Of a DNA stretch of 64,000 nt, positions 21,810 to 36,218 are shown one piece after another. This DNA is from Rhizophagus clarus (lineage: Eukaryota > Glomeromycota > Glomeromycetes > Glomerales > Glomeraceae). The stretch's first letter is position 1. Every line of letters begins with the position of its first letter. Position numbers and translations under genes: made by a program. The stretch is from positions 434,001 through 498,000 of the forward strand of contig BLAL01000016.1 in assembly GCA_015698045.1 (NCBI GenBank), given 5' to 3'. Under the pieces are notes generated by a model. The model did no database searches. It was not told where the DNA came from and saw only the letters and a list, made by a program, of their open reading frames with translations.

Positions 21810-22651
21810 GACACTTTTATGCTAGTTTTATGAAGCTATGTAGATTTAGAAAAAAAAAAAGTTTTTATGAAAATTTGAAACTGGAATAAAGAGAATATTT
21901 TTTTTGCCTATCTATTAATTATAATAAAAAAATATAGGTGTTTATTTAATACATAATGTGATACCTATTTTTGGTAATCAAAGGTCGATGATGATTGGCT
22001 AGTCTATATATAAGTAAAACACTAATAGTTGAAGTAGATTCTATATAATTTATATAATTCGTGACAAGTATTTTTACCTTATAAAGATTGGGCAGGGCTA
22101 AAATGGGGCTTGTGATTTATTCTAATAATTTGCCTATGTGATAAGACGCGAAAAAAAAATGCTGCGCCGTGTTGAAGATCAATGAATTGGTTTTTTTTAA
22201 AAATATTAAATTTAACGAAAAAAAAAAAAACGAAGCAGCCTTCAGAGTAGTACAGAAGTGCAAGCATTTAAAGTTTTTATTGTTAGATTCATATATCGAT
22301 AAAATAAATGTTTATAAATTGAAAAAAAAAATAATTAATTATAGACAAATTTTTCATTGTATTAAGTAAAATTGATGCGTCGTCGTCAATGAAGATTGAT
22401 AATATTATAAAGCATCGAAAGAATAATTAATTGTCGTTGGTTTAATAATGAATATAATGAATGTTTATTTTCAATATCATACTTTGAATTTGAAAAATCA
22501 GAATTACCGAATTTGATTGAACGGGATAGTTGACAGTTGTCATAAAACGATTGGATGAAACATTTAAAAGTAAAACACGACATTTTGATGAAAGCCACGA
22601 AAATTTTTTCGATAACATAGGATAGACATTTCACAGGGAAAGTCGATAAAA
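21810..22651. promoter_or_regulatory. Divergent promoter region EDC3 / ERGIC-53-type lectin
   Basis: An 842-bp spacer between outward-facing start codons, A+T-rich. Short open frames on both strands lack protein-like composition. No known motif was picked out. Confidence 0.4.
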
Positions 22652-24898
22652 ATGGCTATTCGACTAATAAATTTTGTGTTCTTTGTATCAATATCTCTCT
22701 TGATACTTTCAGTACCAACTTTTGTTTATAGCGAAATCATCGAGGAGGATGACAGAAATCTTAAATTAAGGCACGACTATAAACTTTCTTTCAAAAAACC
22801 ATATTATTATAATCATACTGTACCGTTTTTTGATACATATGGGCGTAAGTCTTTTTATAGCCTTTTTTTTCTTATTTTGAAAAATTGGTTTATGTAAGGG
22901 AAAAAGTTTAACAAAATTTTCTCGAATTATTAGAAATGCTAATTGATTTAATTGATTTGTAGATACTCTTCTCGCACCAGATTTTATCCGATTGGCACCT
23001 AGTGTTCCAAATCACTCAGGTTCAATATGGGCTCAAATTCCAAACTCACATAAAGAATGGGAGATAAAGTTATCTTTTAGAATTACAGGGAACTTTTATG
23101 TTGGCGGCAGAGGAATTGCATTTTGGTACACCAAAGATCGCGCTGAAGAAGGACCAGTGTATGGAAATAAGGATAAATGGGATGGATTAGTTATCATGTT
23201 TGAAACTGTTGACCATACTAGAAAAGTAAGTTGTCCGTCAATTCGAATTCTGAATAATGATAGTAAGAATTATTTAACTTCCTAGTTCTTTGTATTCTAA
23301 TTATATAGCATGACAATCCCTATATAATGGCACATTTTAATGATGGATCCAAAATTTATAATAATATAAGCGATCCTATTGGCGCGATGCTTGGTGGATG
23401 TCATAGATTGTTCCGAAACACAGCATCACCCGTATATGCCAGGATATCGTATTATGACAGCACTATTAAGGTATTCAACCAATCATTTCTTTTTGAATTT
23501 TCAAAAACATATTTGGTTTTAGCATTATACTTGATGTTTTTGCTCGTAGCTGACGGTGGACGAAAATGACGGAGGAAACAATTATTATACATGCTTTGAG
23601 GCAAAAAATATATATCTGCCAACTGGATATTATTTTGGAGTTTCTGTAAGCATTATAATTCTTTTAAAAATATTATGATGAATACGTATTTTGATACATT
23701 CTAACTTATTTAATTTAGGCTACTGCAGAAGGAGAAACACCTGGTATGTCGTTTTAGCAAAACAAAAATGAATGAGTAATTAAATTAATAATTATATTAT
23801 TAAATTATTGTCAGATGATCACGATATTCTCTCCCTTGAAACCTATGAAATAAATCCTGCAGATAAACAGAATGTAATTCTATACCAATAATGTAAATTT
23901 ATTTATATTAGCGCTCAAATAGCTTCCTTTTTACTTTTTTTTTTAAAGAGACCATTACGCCCTCATGAAGCCGAAAAAATAAAAAAGGTTTCAGCAGAAA
24001 ATTATGAAATACCCGAAGGCGTTAAAAAAGTAAGAAGAAATGATACGATATCCTCTGAAATAATTCTTTTACTTAATTTGATTAATTGTTACTCATTAGC
24101 GCATTGAAGATATCGAGAAGGTTGTGTCGTATCCTAAAGAGGGTAGTAAAAACAAGGAAGACTCGGTGGGTATACGTTTAAATAAATAAATAAATATATA
24201 CACTTTTTTTTTTTTAAAAAAAAAAAAATTATTGTGAACAATTTGTAATTATAGTTACTTTCATATGTTAGAGAAACATCGATTTTATTAAAGGGATGCA
24301 GACCAAAATTTACGAGTCGCTTGATAGATTGCATGAAATAATACGGGCGTCCGGGGGTGCAAATAATAACGATAAATATTATGTTGATGGACCAAGCATT
24401 ACCGAAAGACAATTGTCTGCTATTTCGTAAGACTCGTTCAACTTTAATCTTGATGTTTGATATTTAGAATTACTTCAGATTAACATATATTTTGATTATC
24501 AGACAAAAATTGGATAAGGTTATAGCCAGTATATCTTCTCTTGAATCTAGAGTGTCAAGACTATCTGTGGGTTCGAGCGATCATGCAATTAAAGATTTAA
24601 AGGAAAACATACATCGAGTAATGGGAAGGATCGAGGCTATGGATGTAAGTCATATTTTTTTTATTATTTTTTGCGTTAAAAACTTTAGTACTTACTAATA
24701 TTTCCAACGCGTTTTTAGAGTCGAATTGCTGGGCATTTTTACCAAACACATCGAAATTCAAGAGAGAAAGAATCAGCCACATCTATGTGGTTATATGTCT
24801 TTTATATTATTCTTTTTATAGTTGCTGCAATAGGTTTACTCTCGCTACTTATATTATATCAGAAAAAAATGGAAATGGATCGGAAAAAATTCTTTTGA
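22652..24898 (+). CDS. ERGIC-53/Emp47-type L-type lectin cargo receptor
   Basis: Membrane lectin that carries glycoproteins from ER to Golgi. Eleven exons: 22652-22844, 22963-23225, 23309-23470, 23550-23645, 23719-23743, 23815-23873, 23949-24029, 24100-24165, 24272-24426, 24503-24644, 24719-24898; 473 residues with consistent phase. A signal peptide (1-27) is followed by the L-type lectin domain (about 40-260), with GSIWAQIPN, GRGIAFWYT and WDGLVIMFET, then a Glu/Lys/Ser-rich stalk predicted to coil. One transmembrane helix (about 438-461) precedes a short cytosolic tail ending KKFF. That last tetrapeptide is the combined dilysine retrieval and diphenylalanine export signal known from ERGIC-53. 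Exon 5 is only 25 nt. Confidence 0.93.
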
Positions 24899-25192
24899 TT
24901 ATCATTATTTTTATTATTTTTAAAAGGACATTATCATTTTATTTATGAGTTATTTTATATTTTGTTATAAAGAAACAGTTTTAGATTACTATACCTTTTC
25001 TTCTAATAATATGTATAGTACCTTATATAGTTATTTAATAAAATAAAAAAATCCAATCGGAAAATATCATTCAATTTCATAGATCGTCAAATTTGCAAGC
25101 GCACGTTTTAGATGTTACACAGCATAGCGTCTCGATATCTGGCAGCTCAGATGGCTCAACACGAATTGTATCAGCTAAAGTAGTAATTGACA

Positions 25193-27392
25193 ATGAGTAA
25201 TAAATTTGATGCGTCCTGGGGTAAATCACATTCAATCTCGACAACTTCAACTTTTCGTAGTACTTCACAAGTTTTACAGGAACAGAGTAGTTCTAGTTCG
25301 TCCGACATTAATGGAGAATACGCAACTATAGTCGAGGGTCTAAAAAAAATCTATAATAATAAAATTAAACAATTAGAAACTACTTATAATTTTGAGGGTT
25401 TTCATTCGCAACCTTTAACTGATAGCGATATTGAAGCCAAGCCAATTGTCCTTTTGATGGGGCAATACTCAACCGGAAAAACTACTTTCATCAAATATTT
25501 ATTAGGAAGAGAATATCCCGGTATTATATCAGTTTATTTTACTTTACTTTTATGATACAAAAGGACTATATTTAAATTTTTTATTTTTTTTTATTTTGTA
25601 GAAAGCCACATTGGCGTAGAACCAACAGTGAGTTCAAAGAAAATTTTGTTTTGTTAAGAGCCTCAATACAGAAATTGAGCAGAAAGTCATTTAGTGAGAC
25701 ACTTAAATTGCTAGCCTAAAAAAAATATTTTAATATCTTGTATGATCAGTAATGGCATTCCGTATTTTTTGATCGAAATTTAGACGGATCGTTTTGTAGC
25801 CGTTATGAATAGCGTTGAAGATCGAGTTAGTATAATTACACTTATTTTGTTATTTAAAAAAATATTTACCTAATTTTAAAATTTATTATTATTTGCAGGT
25901 CATTCCGGGTAATGCTGCAGCCGTAAATGCCAAATTTCCATTTCGAGGACTAAATAAATTTGGTCAAGCATTTTTGTCTAGGTTCCAGGTATTTTGTTTT
26001 CACATTCATATATAATTATTGCTATTATAATCGATACATTTTTAATGTTATCATTATAATAATAGGTTTCACAACTTCCTTCACCCGAGTTGGAAAATAT
26101 GACTATCATTGATACCCCTGGAATCCTTGCTGGTGATAAACAACGAATAGATCGTGGTTATGATTTTACATCTGTAATCGAGTACTTTGCAGAGCGAGCA
26201 GATTTGATATTGTTATTATTTGACGCACATAAATTAGATATTTCAAATGAATTTAAAATGGCAATTCATTCGTTGAAAGGCCAAGAAGAGAAGGTTAAAG
26301 TCTTGCTAAATAAAGCGGATATGGTAGATGAACAACAATTAATGCGGGTATACGGGGCGCTTATGTGGTCATTAGGTAAAGTCGTTCAAACACCTGAGGT
26401 AATGCGAGTATATCTTTGTTCTTTTTGGTCTGAAAAGCCCCCAAATGTATTCGAGGACTCTCGGAATTTAATTGAATCTGAGCAAAGAGATTTACTCAAA
26501 AGTATGCGAGAACTACCTCGTAATGCTACTATTAGAAAGATAAACGAAATCGTCAAAAGAGCCAGATTAGCGAAGGTAAAGTCATGAAATTTGCCTTTTT
26601 TCTTGTTATGTTATATCTATTTGAATACTAAACGAGTTATTAAAATTTTAACAGGTGCATGCTTATATTATTGGACATTTAAAAAAAGAAATGCCTGCAA
26701 TGTTTGGTAAACAATCCAAACAGAATGAACTTATTAGTAGATTAGATAAAGAATTTATAACGATAATGCAGCGTCATCAATTAGCACCAGGTGATTTTCC
26801 AAATGTGGAAAGGTTTAAACAGGGTTTAAGAAATTACAAATTTGAAAAATTCAGTAATCTTAAATCACAAATATTGGAAAGAGCAGAAGATGCAAGTATA
26901 TTTTTAAATTAGTCTTTTCTTTTAATATTTCTTTGACGTATTTAAATTTCTCATTATGATACTCATTAGGCACTTGCCAATGACCTGCCAAAATTAATGG
27001 CTAAATTTCCTCAAGGAAACAGAATGTTATCACCTGCTGAACGCAATCCTTTTGGAGATTCTGAACCAAATTATCGCTACCTTGATTCAGAACTTCCTCC
27101 TAGTTATTGGGAATTTTCTTCAGTTGATAAAGCTTCTGTTATGCCACAATTCAATTCTCTGCATCCTATTGACGGAAAAATCTCTGGTGCTTCTGTCAAA
27201 CCTGTTTTGATGGAAACGGGTTTATCAAATGACATGCTTAGGAAAGTTTGGAAGTTGGCCGATTGGGATGAAGATGGATACATGGATGCAGATCAATTTG
27301 CTGTAGCTCTGCACCTTTGTAAAGGCGTTCTATCTGGTGGGGAATTACCAGATGAATTACCAAAATCAATGATTCCTAACAGAAGAGTTTAG
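25193..27392 (+). CDS. EHD-family dynamin-like ATPase
   Basis: Membrane-remodelling ATPase of endocytic recycling. Exons 25193-25520, 25602-25627, 25784-25825, 25899-25988, 26066-26575, 26655-26891 and 26970-27392 give 551 residues, close to animal EHDs (about 534). P-loop GQYSTGKTT is at 90-98; DTPGIL and NKAD follow. An NPF motif is at 437-439, and a C-terminal EH domain (about 455-545) has an EF-hand loop DWDEDGYMD at 509-517. The sixth intron (26892-26969) must start GCAAGT to keep the frame; using the nearby GT instead brings an immediate stop. The ATG at 25193 is the first in frame. An extra Ser-rich N-terminal stretch of about 30 residues precedes the family core. Confidence 0.95.
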
Positions 27393-28369
27393 TAGAGATA
27401 TATTAAATTATAATAAAAAATTTTTAGACTAATTTAAGATAAACTAGTAATTAGATACTATACAATAGATTATCCTTTAATTTAGTTATAAATTTCTCTT
27501 CAATTGTATTTTTTATATCTTACTATTTAAAAGTAAAATTAAGTATTCTTTTACAAATTTTTTATTTAAAACAATATTTATGCATAAATGCATCAGTTGA
27601 CGCCAGTCATCAAAATAATCATCTTTTGCAAGATTATACTGATAATTATTGGAATTTAAATCATCAGAAATAACCATTAAAATTATCATTAGAAATGGTT
27701 CAGAATTTGATGCAACTTCGGTAAAATTTTTATCTAGAAGTAGTTCAGAATTTAGTAAAATATTGATATCAATAAAAGTATCATATCATTAAAGCACGAT
27801 TGAAGATCTATATCTGTGAAATTTTTCCAAAACGTTCATCATTAAGAAATTAAGAGATAAAGTGAGTATCTGTTTCACGTATATCATTATAATTATCATC
27901 AAAGATCATGTAAATCAAGTTCCATATTATCTTTTAGTTCTTTTGCTAATAAGAAAGATTTTTCTTTAAAAAACACGAAAAAACAAAAGAAAAATGGCAT
28001 TTTCAGTTTATCAGGGGGTAAAAAAATATTAAAATTATAAATCACGCGTCATGTAACCAAAGTGAAATTCACCAAAAGGTGAATTTTACTAAAATAATAA
28101 AATTTACAATTTTAAAATTTGAATGCAATATGAAAATCATGGTATGGTAAATCCTTATTATTATAATAAACTATAATATTTTAAAAATTATCTAAATTTA
28201 GTTATATTAAATTATAAAATTTTGTATTTTTATATCAAAATTAACTAGTTAATTCTATAGTTTTAACTTTAAAATTTCTTCAGCATTAAAATCAATCCTA
28301 CAATGTAATTTATAAATTAAAATTATTATTAAGACTTTAAAAAAAAGTAATATTATTTTTAATAAAAAT
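27393..28369. other. Convergent spacer between the EHD gene and COG4, with a possible minus-strand coding relic
   Basis: About 980 bp with no intact gene. On the minus strand around 27590-27960 short protein-like stretches occur (for example SDDLNSNNYQYN and DDYFDDWRQLMHL), broken by stops and frame changes. This looks like an old gene fragment of unknown origin. Confidence 0.35.
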
Positions 28370-31242
28370 TTACCGTAATCCTACTATTTTCTTTATTTCG
28401 GTGACAGTTAATCTCCATGTAATTGAACTTGTTGCTTTGGTAGTACTTCCCCAATAATCATGAATTTCAGATAACTGAATAAAATTAATATTAGTTAATT
28501 TTGTATAAAAATTTTAAATTATTATTATTAAATTATTATTATTAACTCAACTGTACTTACAGATTCCAAATTAAGTAAAGTTGAAATTTGATTTAATCTA
28601 GTGAATTTATCTCTAAATGGCCATTGCATTTTAGCTGAAAAATAATTACTTACAGACCGCAAATCTTTATCAAATCTTAATGCACCGTACTAGTTTAAAA
28701 TAAAGAATAAATTTATAAAAAAAAACATTAATTATAAATAGAATATTTGCTAAAATAATGTTACCTGATTAAATTTTGTTCCAAAAACAGTTTTTTCCCA
28801 CAAATTAATAACGGATTCTAAAATATGTATCATAATTTGATTATAATTATTTTCTGTGAACGTTGCCTAAAATTTAGAATTAACTTAAAAAATATTCACA
28901 TAAATATTAAATAATATAATTAATTAAGACCTACCTGATAGACTTTAACTAAATTATCAAATCCAGTTACAAACCTTTTAGCAAAGTTATCATCTGCTTC
29001 TTGTTCATGATATTCATCCTCATCTAATACATATTTAATATCTTTATAAGCTTCTTGCAAAATTGGTCTGATTCTTGGTTTAATCATTTGTGTAAAAAGT
29101 TCATTTAAACCACTCTAAAAATTGTATAAATTAATGAAATATGCAAGTTGTAAACAATTAAATTCACTAATTTAAAAAATTCACCCACTTGTAAAATTGG
29201 TTTAAAATTATCAGTTGTAATATTATTTAACGAAGTAAAACATTTTTCAACTATTTTATAATCTTCTTTAGTAATTGAAGGAATTGTTATTAATTCTGAC
29301 GTAAGTCTTTGCATATAATCACAACTAACATCCAAATTATTTAATAAAATCTAAAGAAATGAAATAAGCTGAGCAAATAATCACAAGCCCATTGCATAAC
29401 GGATAAAAAACATACCATATAGCCAAATTTTGCATCTTTTGGTTCCGCGGTTGCAAATGCAGTTAACAATCTTTCTTTAAACAAGGCAAGATAATCATCT
29501 TTCAAACTTTGATTAACCAAATTAACCATTGAAGTCAAACATTCCATATCAGATGTCATTACAGTTCTTGTTAAACATTCTTTGAGAATGTAAAACACAT
29601 CTTCAACGCAGCTTGACGATGTGCCTCCTTCTTCGTATTTGTCTATTCTCATAGCCTATAAATTTATAATTTGTAAACTACTACTCTTAATAATTATTAG
29701 CTTATAATATTAAAAATTTACCTTCTCAATAGCTTTTTTCAGGAAATATTCCTCTATATCAACAAAATCATTCATTAATGATTTTACTTGTTTTAATAAG
29801 CCACTATTTTTGATAATAACTGATGAATCATACTTATTGGCGTCTTTTTCTAACAGTGAAACATCAGTACCATTAACTTGCATAGCTTCTACTTCGAGCT
29901 GAAATAAAAACAAATATTTAGACTAAAAATAAATAAAATTAGATAGATAATATTAATTGGTTTAATTACTTTAGTTCTCGATTCCAAAAATCGATAATAT
30001 AAGTGAGTTCTGGCACTAATCATTGCCAATTCTGATAATATAACATCAAGTTCTCTTGGATCTGGTATAATATCAACTTCTTTTAATTGTCCAGGCTTTT
30101 GCAGACCTGAAAATTTTTTATGTGTATTATAATGCGTTTGAATATCTAACAACTTTCGCTGAATTTGTCTTTCGTCACAAAAAGTATCCAAGATAATTTG
30201 GCTTTGCTTATCACATTCCTCTTGGAGTCTTTCAATAACTCGAATCATCTTTCCTGGACCATAGTGAGTCTCAACAGCAGATTGATGCTGATCTATAATA
30301 AGTGCTATATTCTCAAAAAGCTTGGTTAACACGTTTCCATAAAAATTGGTTCCAATAGCTGCAAATTTTCAAAGAAAACATTAATAGGACAATTGTAACA
30401 ATGATAGAAACAATAATTTGACTTTTTCCTTACCAATTTCTGCCAAATTTGCTTGGCTTTTTCCTGCAATAATACCACAAACAAATTTCGAATATTTATC
30501 TAATCCTTCAGTTTCCTTTCCAATTAAAGGGAATAACTTAAAAAATCTACTTATGTTTTCTTGATCTCTATTATAAATAGCTGCCTCAAATTCTCTACTA
30601 AAAATCACAAAGAGATTTTCTTTAGCATCACATAAAGTTTTTGTTGGTATATCAGGATATTCAGATGAAGGTACGGAATTTTCCGCAAATTCTCCTTCAA
30701 GTATTTTTTTATCTAATGCTGATACTCGATTAACATATGAAGCGGCAGTTTCATAATCCTTCATATACATTGCTTGGTGTAAACCAGTAATACAAAGTTT
30801 TAATTCCTGTACATCTTCAACAAGTTTTATGGATTCTTGAACTCTACTTTGTTCTAAATCTAATTGTCGTACTTGTGCGCTAATTCGTTCTGCTACTAAT
30901 GAAGTACTATTTATTATGTTTAATAAATTTGCTGCTTGTGTATGTAATGTACCTAACTGTGGCCTAAAATTGTATCATATTAATCGAATCTAAAAGGGTG
31001 TTAAAACAAAGTATTTCTTTTTATTTTTATTACCTTAAAACTTCCAGTTTATCTAATTCTGATTCAAGTTTTGATCTTCTTTCCAGTAACTCATCTAAAT
31101 TATTATCGACTTGATTTTCTTCCAAATCTAATAACTGAAGACATTCTTGTATATCTTCAATATTTGTTAAGGATTTCAAATACGTTAATGAAAGTTTAGG
31201 TGGATGGGTTGTAGTTTTCGGTGTTTTGGTTATAACCGGCAT
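28370..31242 (-). CDS. COG4: Conserved oligomeric Golgi complex subunit 4
   Basis: Subunit of lobe A of the COG tether, which guides retrograde vesicles at the Golgi. Exons on the minus strand are 31034-31242, 30434-30963, 29970-30358, 29722-29898, 29416-29655, 29189-29350, 28935-29114, 28765-28866, 28561-28689 and 28370-28474; 740 residues (human about 785), phase closing at every junction. The N-terminal 130 residues are heptad-rich (LLERRSKLESELDKLE), as expected for the coiled-coil assembly region. The Cog4 signature RFFKLFPLIGKETEGLDKY is at about 210-230, and EYFLKKAIEK marks the middle. The C-terminal helical domain ends SSITWRLTVTEIKKIVGLR. Divergent from the ANP32-type gene over 232 bp. 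Confidence 0.94.
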
Positions 31243-31474
31243 TTCCTGTTAAAATTTTGGTCAAAGAATATTTATTTATTTGATAATAAATTCAATTAAC
31301 ATCTTCGATCTGGTGATCGGATCAACCGTCTGTCCAACGAGCGTCTGTCTATTAAAAGACAGTCTATCGACATTTTTCGTCGTCGCACCGAATATACGCG
31401 TTTTTTTTGCAACTAGAATAGATGTTTGCTTTCAGTTTGATCTAACATAAACCTTTACAAAATAAATATTAAAC
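31243..31474. promoter_or_regulatory. Divergent promoter COG4 / ANP32-type gene
   Basis: A 232-bp spacer with locally higher G+C than its surroundings. Contains ACGCGT at 31396-31401 (MCB-type site bound by MBF in yeasts) and an imperfect inverted pair CGTCTGTC...AAAGACAGTC around 31341-31366. Function is inferred. Confidence 0.5.
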
Positions 31475-33299
<1,825 letters not shown>

Positions 33300-33850
33300 C
33301 ATTAATTTTTATTATACATAGTAGTTTTTTTAAAAGTTCGAGTATTTTCATTTGATGATTACTCAAATTATTTTTTATCAAATTATTTTTTTGCATCCAT
33401 ACTTTTAATATAGATATATTAGGATACTCTTTCATAATTACAAAAAAAGGGATGTGATATGAATTACATCAAAACAAAGGTTTTTGAATTAACGCATTTG
33501 TAAAGTAAATCTTCACTATATCGTTTTTTTTAGTCTTTGAATAAAATTAAACTTTTTAAAAAAACTGATTCACTTTACGCGTTGTCGCTATTATGCACGT
33601 GTTTACTTTTTGCCTAATATCATTTTCCTAATATTTATTTGTTTATGTAATTTTTTAAAATAATGGTCATCTATATAATTAATAAATAGCTATTTATAGT
33701 TAAATGATTAATTATATGTACTTGAATCTTATTGGTAGATAAGGCTAGTTGTGTATTGTTTCTAAATTATAAAATAAACTATTATTATTATTAAACTATT
33801 ATTATTATTAAACTATATTATTGTATTGTTATACTGTTAGGAATTGTAAA
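33300..33850. other. Spacer between ANP32-type gene and riboflavin kinase gene
   Basis: Tandem same-strand arrangement. The riboflavin kinase side carries ACGCGT at 33577-33582 and CACGTG at 33596-33601, about 250 bp before the ATG. ATTATTATT triplets occur at 33779-33820. Otherwise A+T-rich. Confidence 0.45.
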
Positions 33851-34601
33851 ATGGCACAATTAGATACAACACGACCTCTTATCGTTGGACCTGATGTTCC
33901 TGTTTCACCATATCCTATAAAAATGAAGGGAGAAGTAGTTAGGGGGTTTGGAAGGGGAGGTAAAGAATTAGGAATCCCAACAGGTAAAAACATTTTTCAA
34001 TTCCAATAATTAAATCATCAAAAGATTAAGAATTTGAGATCGATTAATTTTTATTATTTTTAATTAAAAAGCGAATCTTCAAGAAGAAGCAACAGAAGCT
34101 CTTTGTAAGGATGTAGAAACAGGAATTTATTTTGGATGGGCACAAGTTGGAAATGATCATACTGTATACCCAATGGTAATGAGTTTAGGTTGGAATCCTT
34201 ATTTTAAAAATGAAAAACGTATCGCGGTACGCATACATTTTATATATATGATAAAAACGCGAAATAATTTCTTTGTTATTATTAAAAAGAAATCGTATCC
34301 ATTTTATTTTATTAATTAGGAAGTTCATATAATGCATACATTTCCTGAAGACTTTTATGGAGTGGAACTACGTGTAGTTGTATTAGGCTATATTCGTCCA
34401 GAACAAGATTACAGTTCACTTGGTATGAAATATAATTTTATTCCTTTTTAATAAAATAAGTCAATTAATTACTTCTAATTCTTCAAACTAGATGCTCTGA
34501 TAAATGATATTAATATAGATATACAAGTTGCGAACAATTCACTCGCGAGACCTGCATATACAGAATATAAGAAAGATCAGTTATTTGGGATACCTGGTTG
34601 A
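33851..34601 (+). CDS. FMN1: Riboflavin kinase
   Basis: Phosphorylates riboflavin with ATP to FMN. Exons 33851-33983, 34072-34226, 34320-34422 and 34492-34601; 166 residues, the usual size of the monofunctional eukaryotic enzyme. The flavokinase signature [16 protein letters not shown] (about 31-46) is split by intron 1. [11 protein letters not shown] and [11 protein letters not shown] follow, and [14 protein letters not shown] holds the catalytic glutamate region. No N-terminal hydrophobic anchor or FAD-synthetase domain is present. The stop codon is 5 bp from the stop of CSL4 on the other strand, so the two 3' UTRs must overlap. Confidence 0.95.
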
Positions 34602-34606
34602 ATTCA

Positions 34607-35445
34607 TTAAAATGGTTTCGCACATTTTCGAAGTTCAATTGTTTTTGTTTTTGTACATTGCATTTTTTCCCATGATATTGGTATCATAGCAGCAGCGCCT
34701 ACAAGTTATTATTAAAAATAACAAAATTTCAGTACAATTGCGTAAACATTTTAAATATAATTGGAAAATCTCATAACCTTCTATACTTTGTGCGTAAATT
34801 ACGCCAAGTTCGTTCTTTGCTGTTGACAAGTAATAAGATCGAGCATCTCCTAAAGAAATCTATAATTCGATCTTCGTTAAAATTAAGGGATTATCATTTA
34901 AATTTACAAAATATATAAATACCACTTCTGCTCTGATTATATCTCCAGGTCTAAAAGATTCATGAATCTTGACCCTATCTCTCTCTGTTGCGCGTACATC
35001 TTGTTGACTTAAAAGATTAAGATAGATTAATACCTTATATATAAAATAACGAAAATTACGCTTAATACATACCGTATTATTCCTTGAAAATCTTCTTTAC
35101 AAGGTGAATTATCGACGACCATTATGGACACAACGGCTTCTTTGGGGGTGATACGAATTACTTTACCTGTTATCTAATAATTAATAATTAGATCTTACAT
35201 TTATAAAATGTAACAAACTTTCAAAAACTTACAAGACTACAAACTTCTGGTATGGCTGACTGTTGTTTTTCTCTTGATACTGTCAATACAGGTCTCTCTC
35301 CTTCTGCCGTTGGTTTGGACACTCGTTTCATGCCAACCACACTTGCATATAACAAGTTGCCACGAACATAAGTGCCAGGTCCAGCAACATAATCTTGAGC
35401 AAAACCTAATCTTTGACCGGGTGTAACTATGTTCTTTGTATTCAT
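34607..35445 (-). CDS. CSL4: Exosome component CSL4
   Basis: S1-domain cap subunit of the RNA exosome (EXOSC1). Exons on the minus strand: 35233-35445, 35073-35173, 34923-35007, 34778-34859 and 34607-34698; 190 residues against about 195 in human. The N-terminal domain opens VTPGQRLG. An S1/OB fold follows (about 65-155), with ITGKVIRITPKEAVVSI and FRPGDIIRAEVISLGDA, then YYLSTAKNELGV. The C-terminus GAAMIPISWEKMQC matches the family. The final cysteine-containing segment, a zinc ribbon in many homologues, is only partly kept. Divergent from the securin-like gene across 115 bp. Confidence 0.94.
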
Positions 35446-35560
35446 ATTTATATTATAATTATCAGAAGCGTGAAATTTAAAAATTTTTTATCGTCACGTG
35501 CATTTGATTTTAGATTAAACAGTAAACAGTTACACTCAAATTTGTCTTTACGCGTAAACA
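35446..35560. promoter_or_regulatory. 115-bp divergent promoter CSL4 / securin-like gene
   Basis: Contains CACGTG at 35495-35500, a GTAAACA forkhead-type word at 35522-35528, and ACGCGT at 35550-35555 fused to a second GTAAACA ending at the base before the ATG (35554-35560). The last cluster probably lies in the 5' leader. Motif identities are seen in the sequence; roles are inferred from yeast cell-cycle promoters. Confidence 0.5.
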
Positions 35561-36056
35561 ATGTTACGTTCTTCGAGAAAACAGCAAGCTATAGAAGGCA
35601 AAGAAAACGTAATAACCTTTAATATCACGAAAAATTCTCAAGCGGCAAAAACGCAAGGTGTTGGTGCTTTAAGAGACCTTACCAATAAAACACCGCATTT
35701 GAAGACAGTCAAATTTGGCGATGTTGACAAAAAGAAGAAAATTGCAAAAAAGCCACAAAGCGATGATGATGATGTTCCAGACATTGAATACTGTCCTCCA
35801 CCCATGAAAGGTTTGAATTAATGTAACTTTCGTGCAGGATAAGATTATATGATTAACATATTATTGTTAATGTTAATAAGAGCCACCGTTCGAACCAGAA
35901 GACGAAGATCTTAAGATTGATTTCGAATTTTTCAAACATCCACTTAACTTTGACGTGTACGAGTTTGAAAATATCATATATGAAGAACTACCATTACCAA
36001 AGTTTGATGAAAGGGATCTACATTATAGAAAAACCATGACTGAAGAAGGCAAGTAA
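35561..36056 (+). CDS. Securin-like protein
   Basis: Exons 35561-35810 and 35881-36056 give 141 residues. The N-terminal third is basic and contains a KEN box (K14-E15-N16) and GALRDLTNKTP, resembling the destruction-signal region of securins, although a strict RxxL is absent. The middle is lysine-rich, then DDDDVPDIEYCPPP, and the acidic, aromatic C-terminus has FEFFKHPLNFDVYEFENI. The order of degron, basic linker and acidic PDIEY-type C-terminus fits a separase inhibitor cleared by the APC/C at anaphase. Securins are poorly conserved, so a different APC/C substrate cannot be excluded. Forkhead-type and MCB-type words directly before the ATG are compatible with cell-cycle control. Confidence 0.5.
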
Positions 36057-36218
36057 AATATTAATAGTATAATTTCTTTATTATCTTTATACGTAAACAC
36101 TAACTTTTACAAAGAATTATTTGGTTTTGACAAATTGTTTGTTAATGACATTATTTAAATGATGATTAAATACAACAAAAATAAATTTTCTTTAAGAAAA
36201 CGCGTTTTAAAAAAGAAA

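Noticed and set aside
22386..22634. Minus-strand frame in the EDC3/lectin spacer
   Set aside because: No domain, no splice support, composition like surrounding non-coding DNA.
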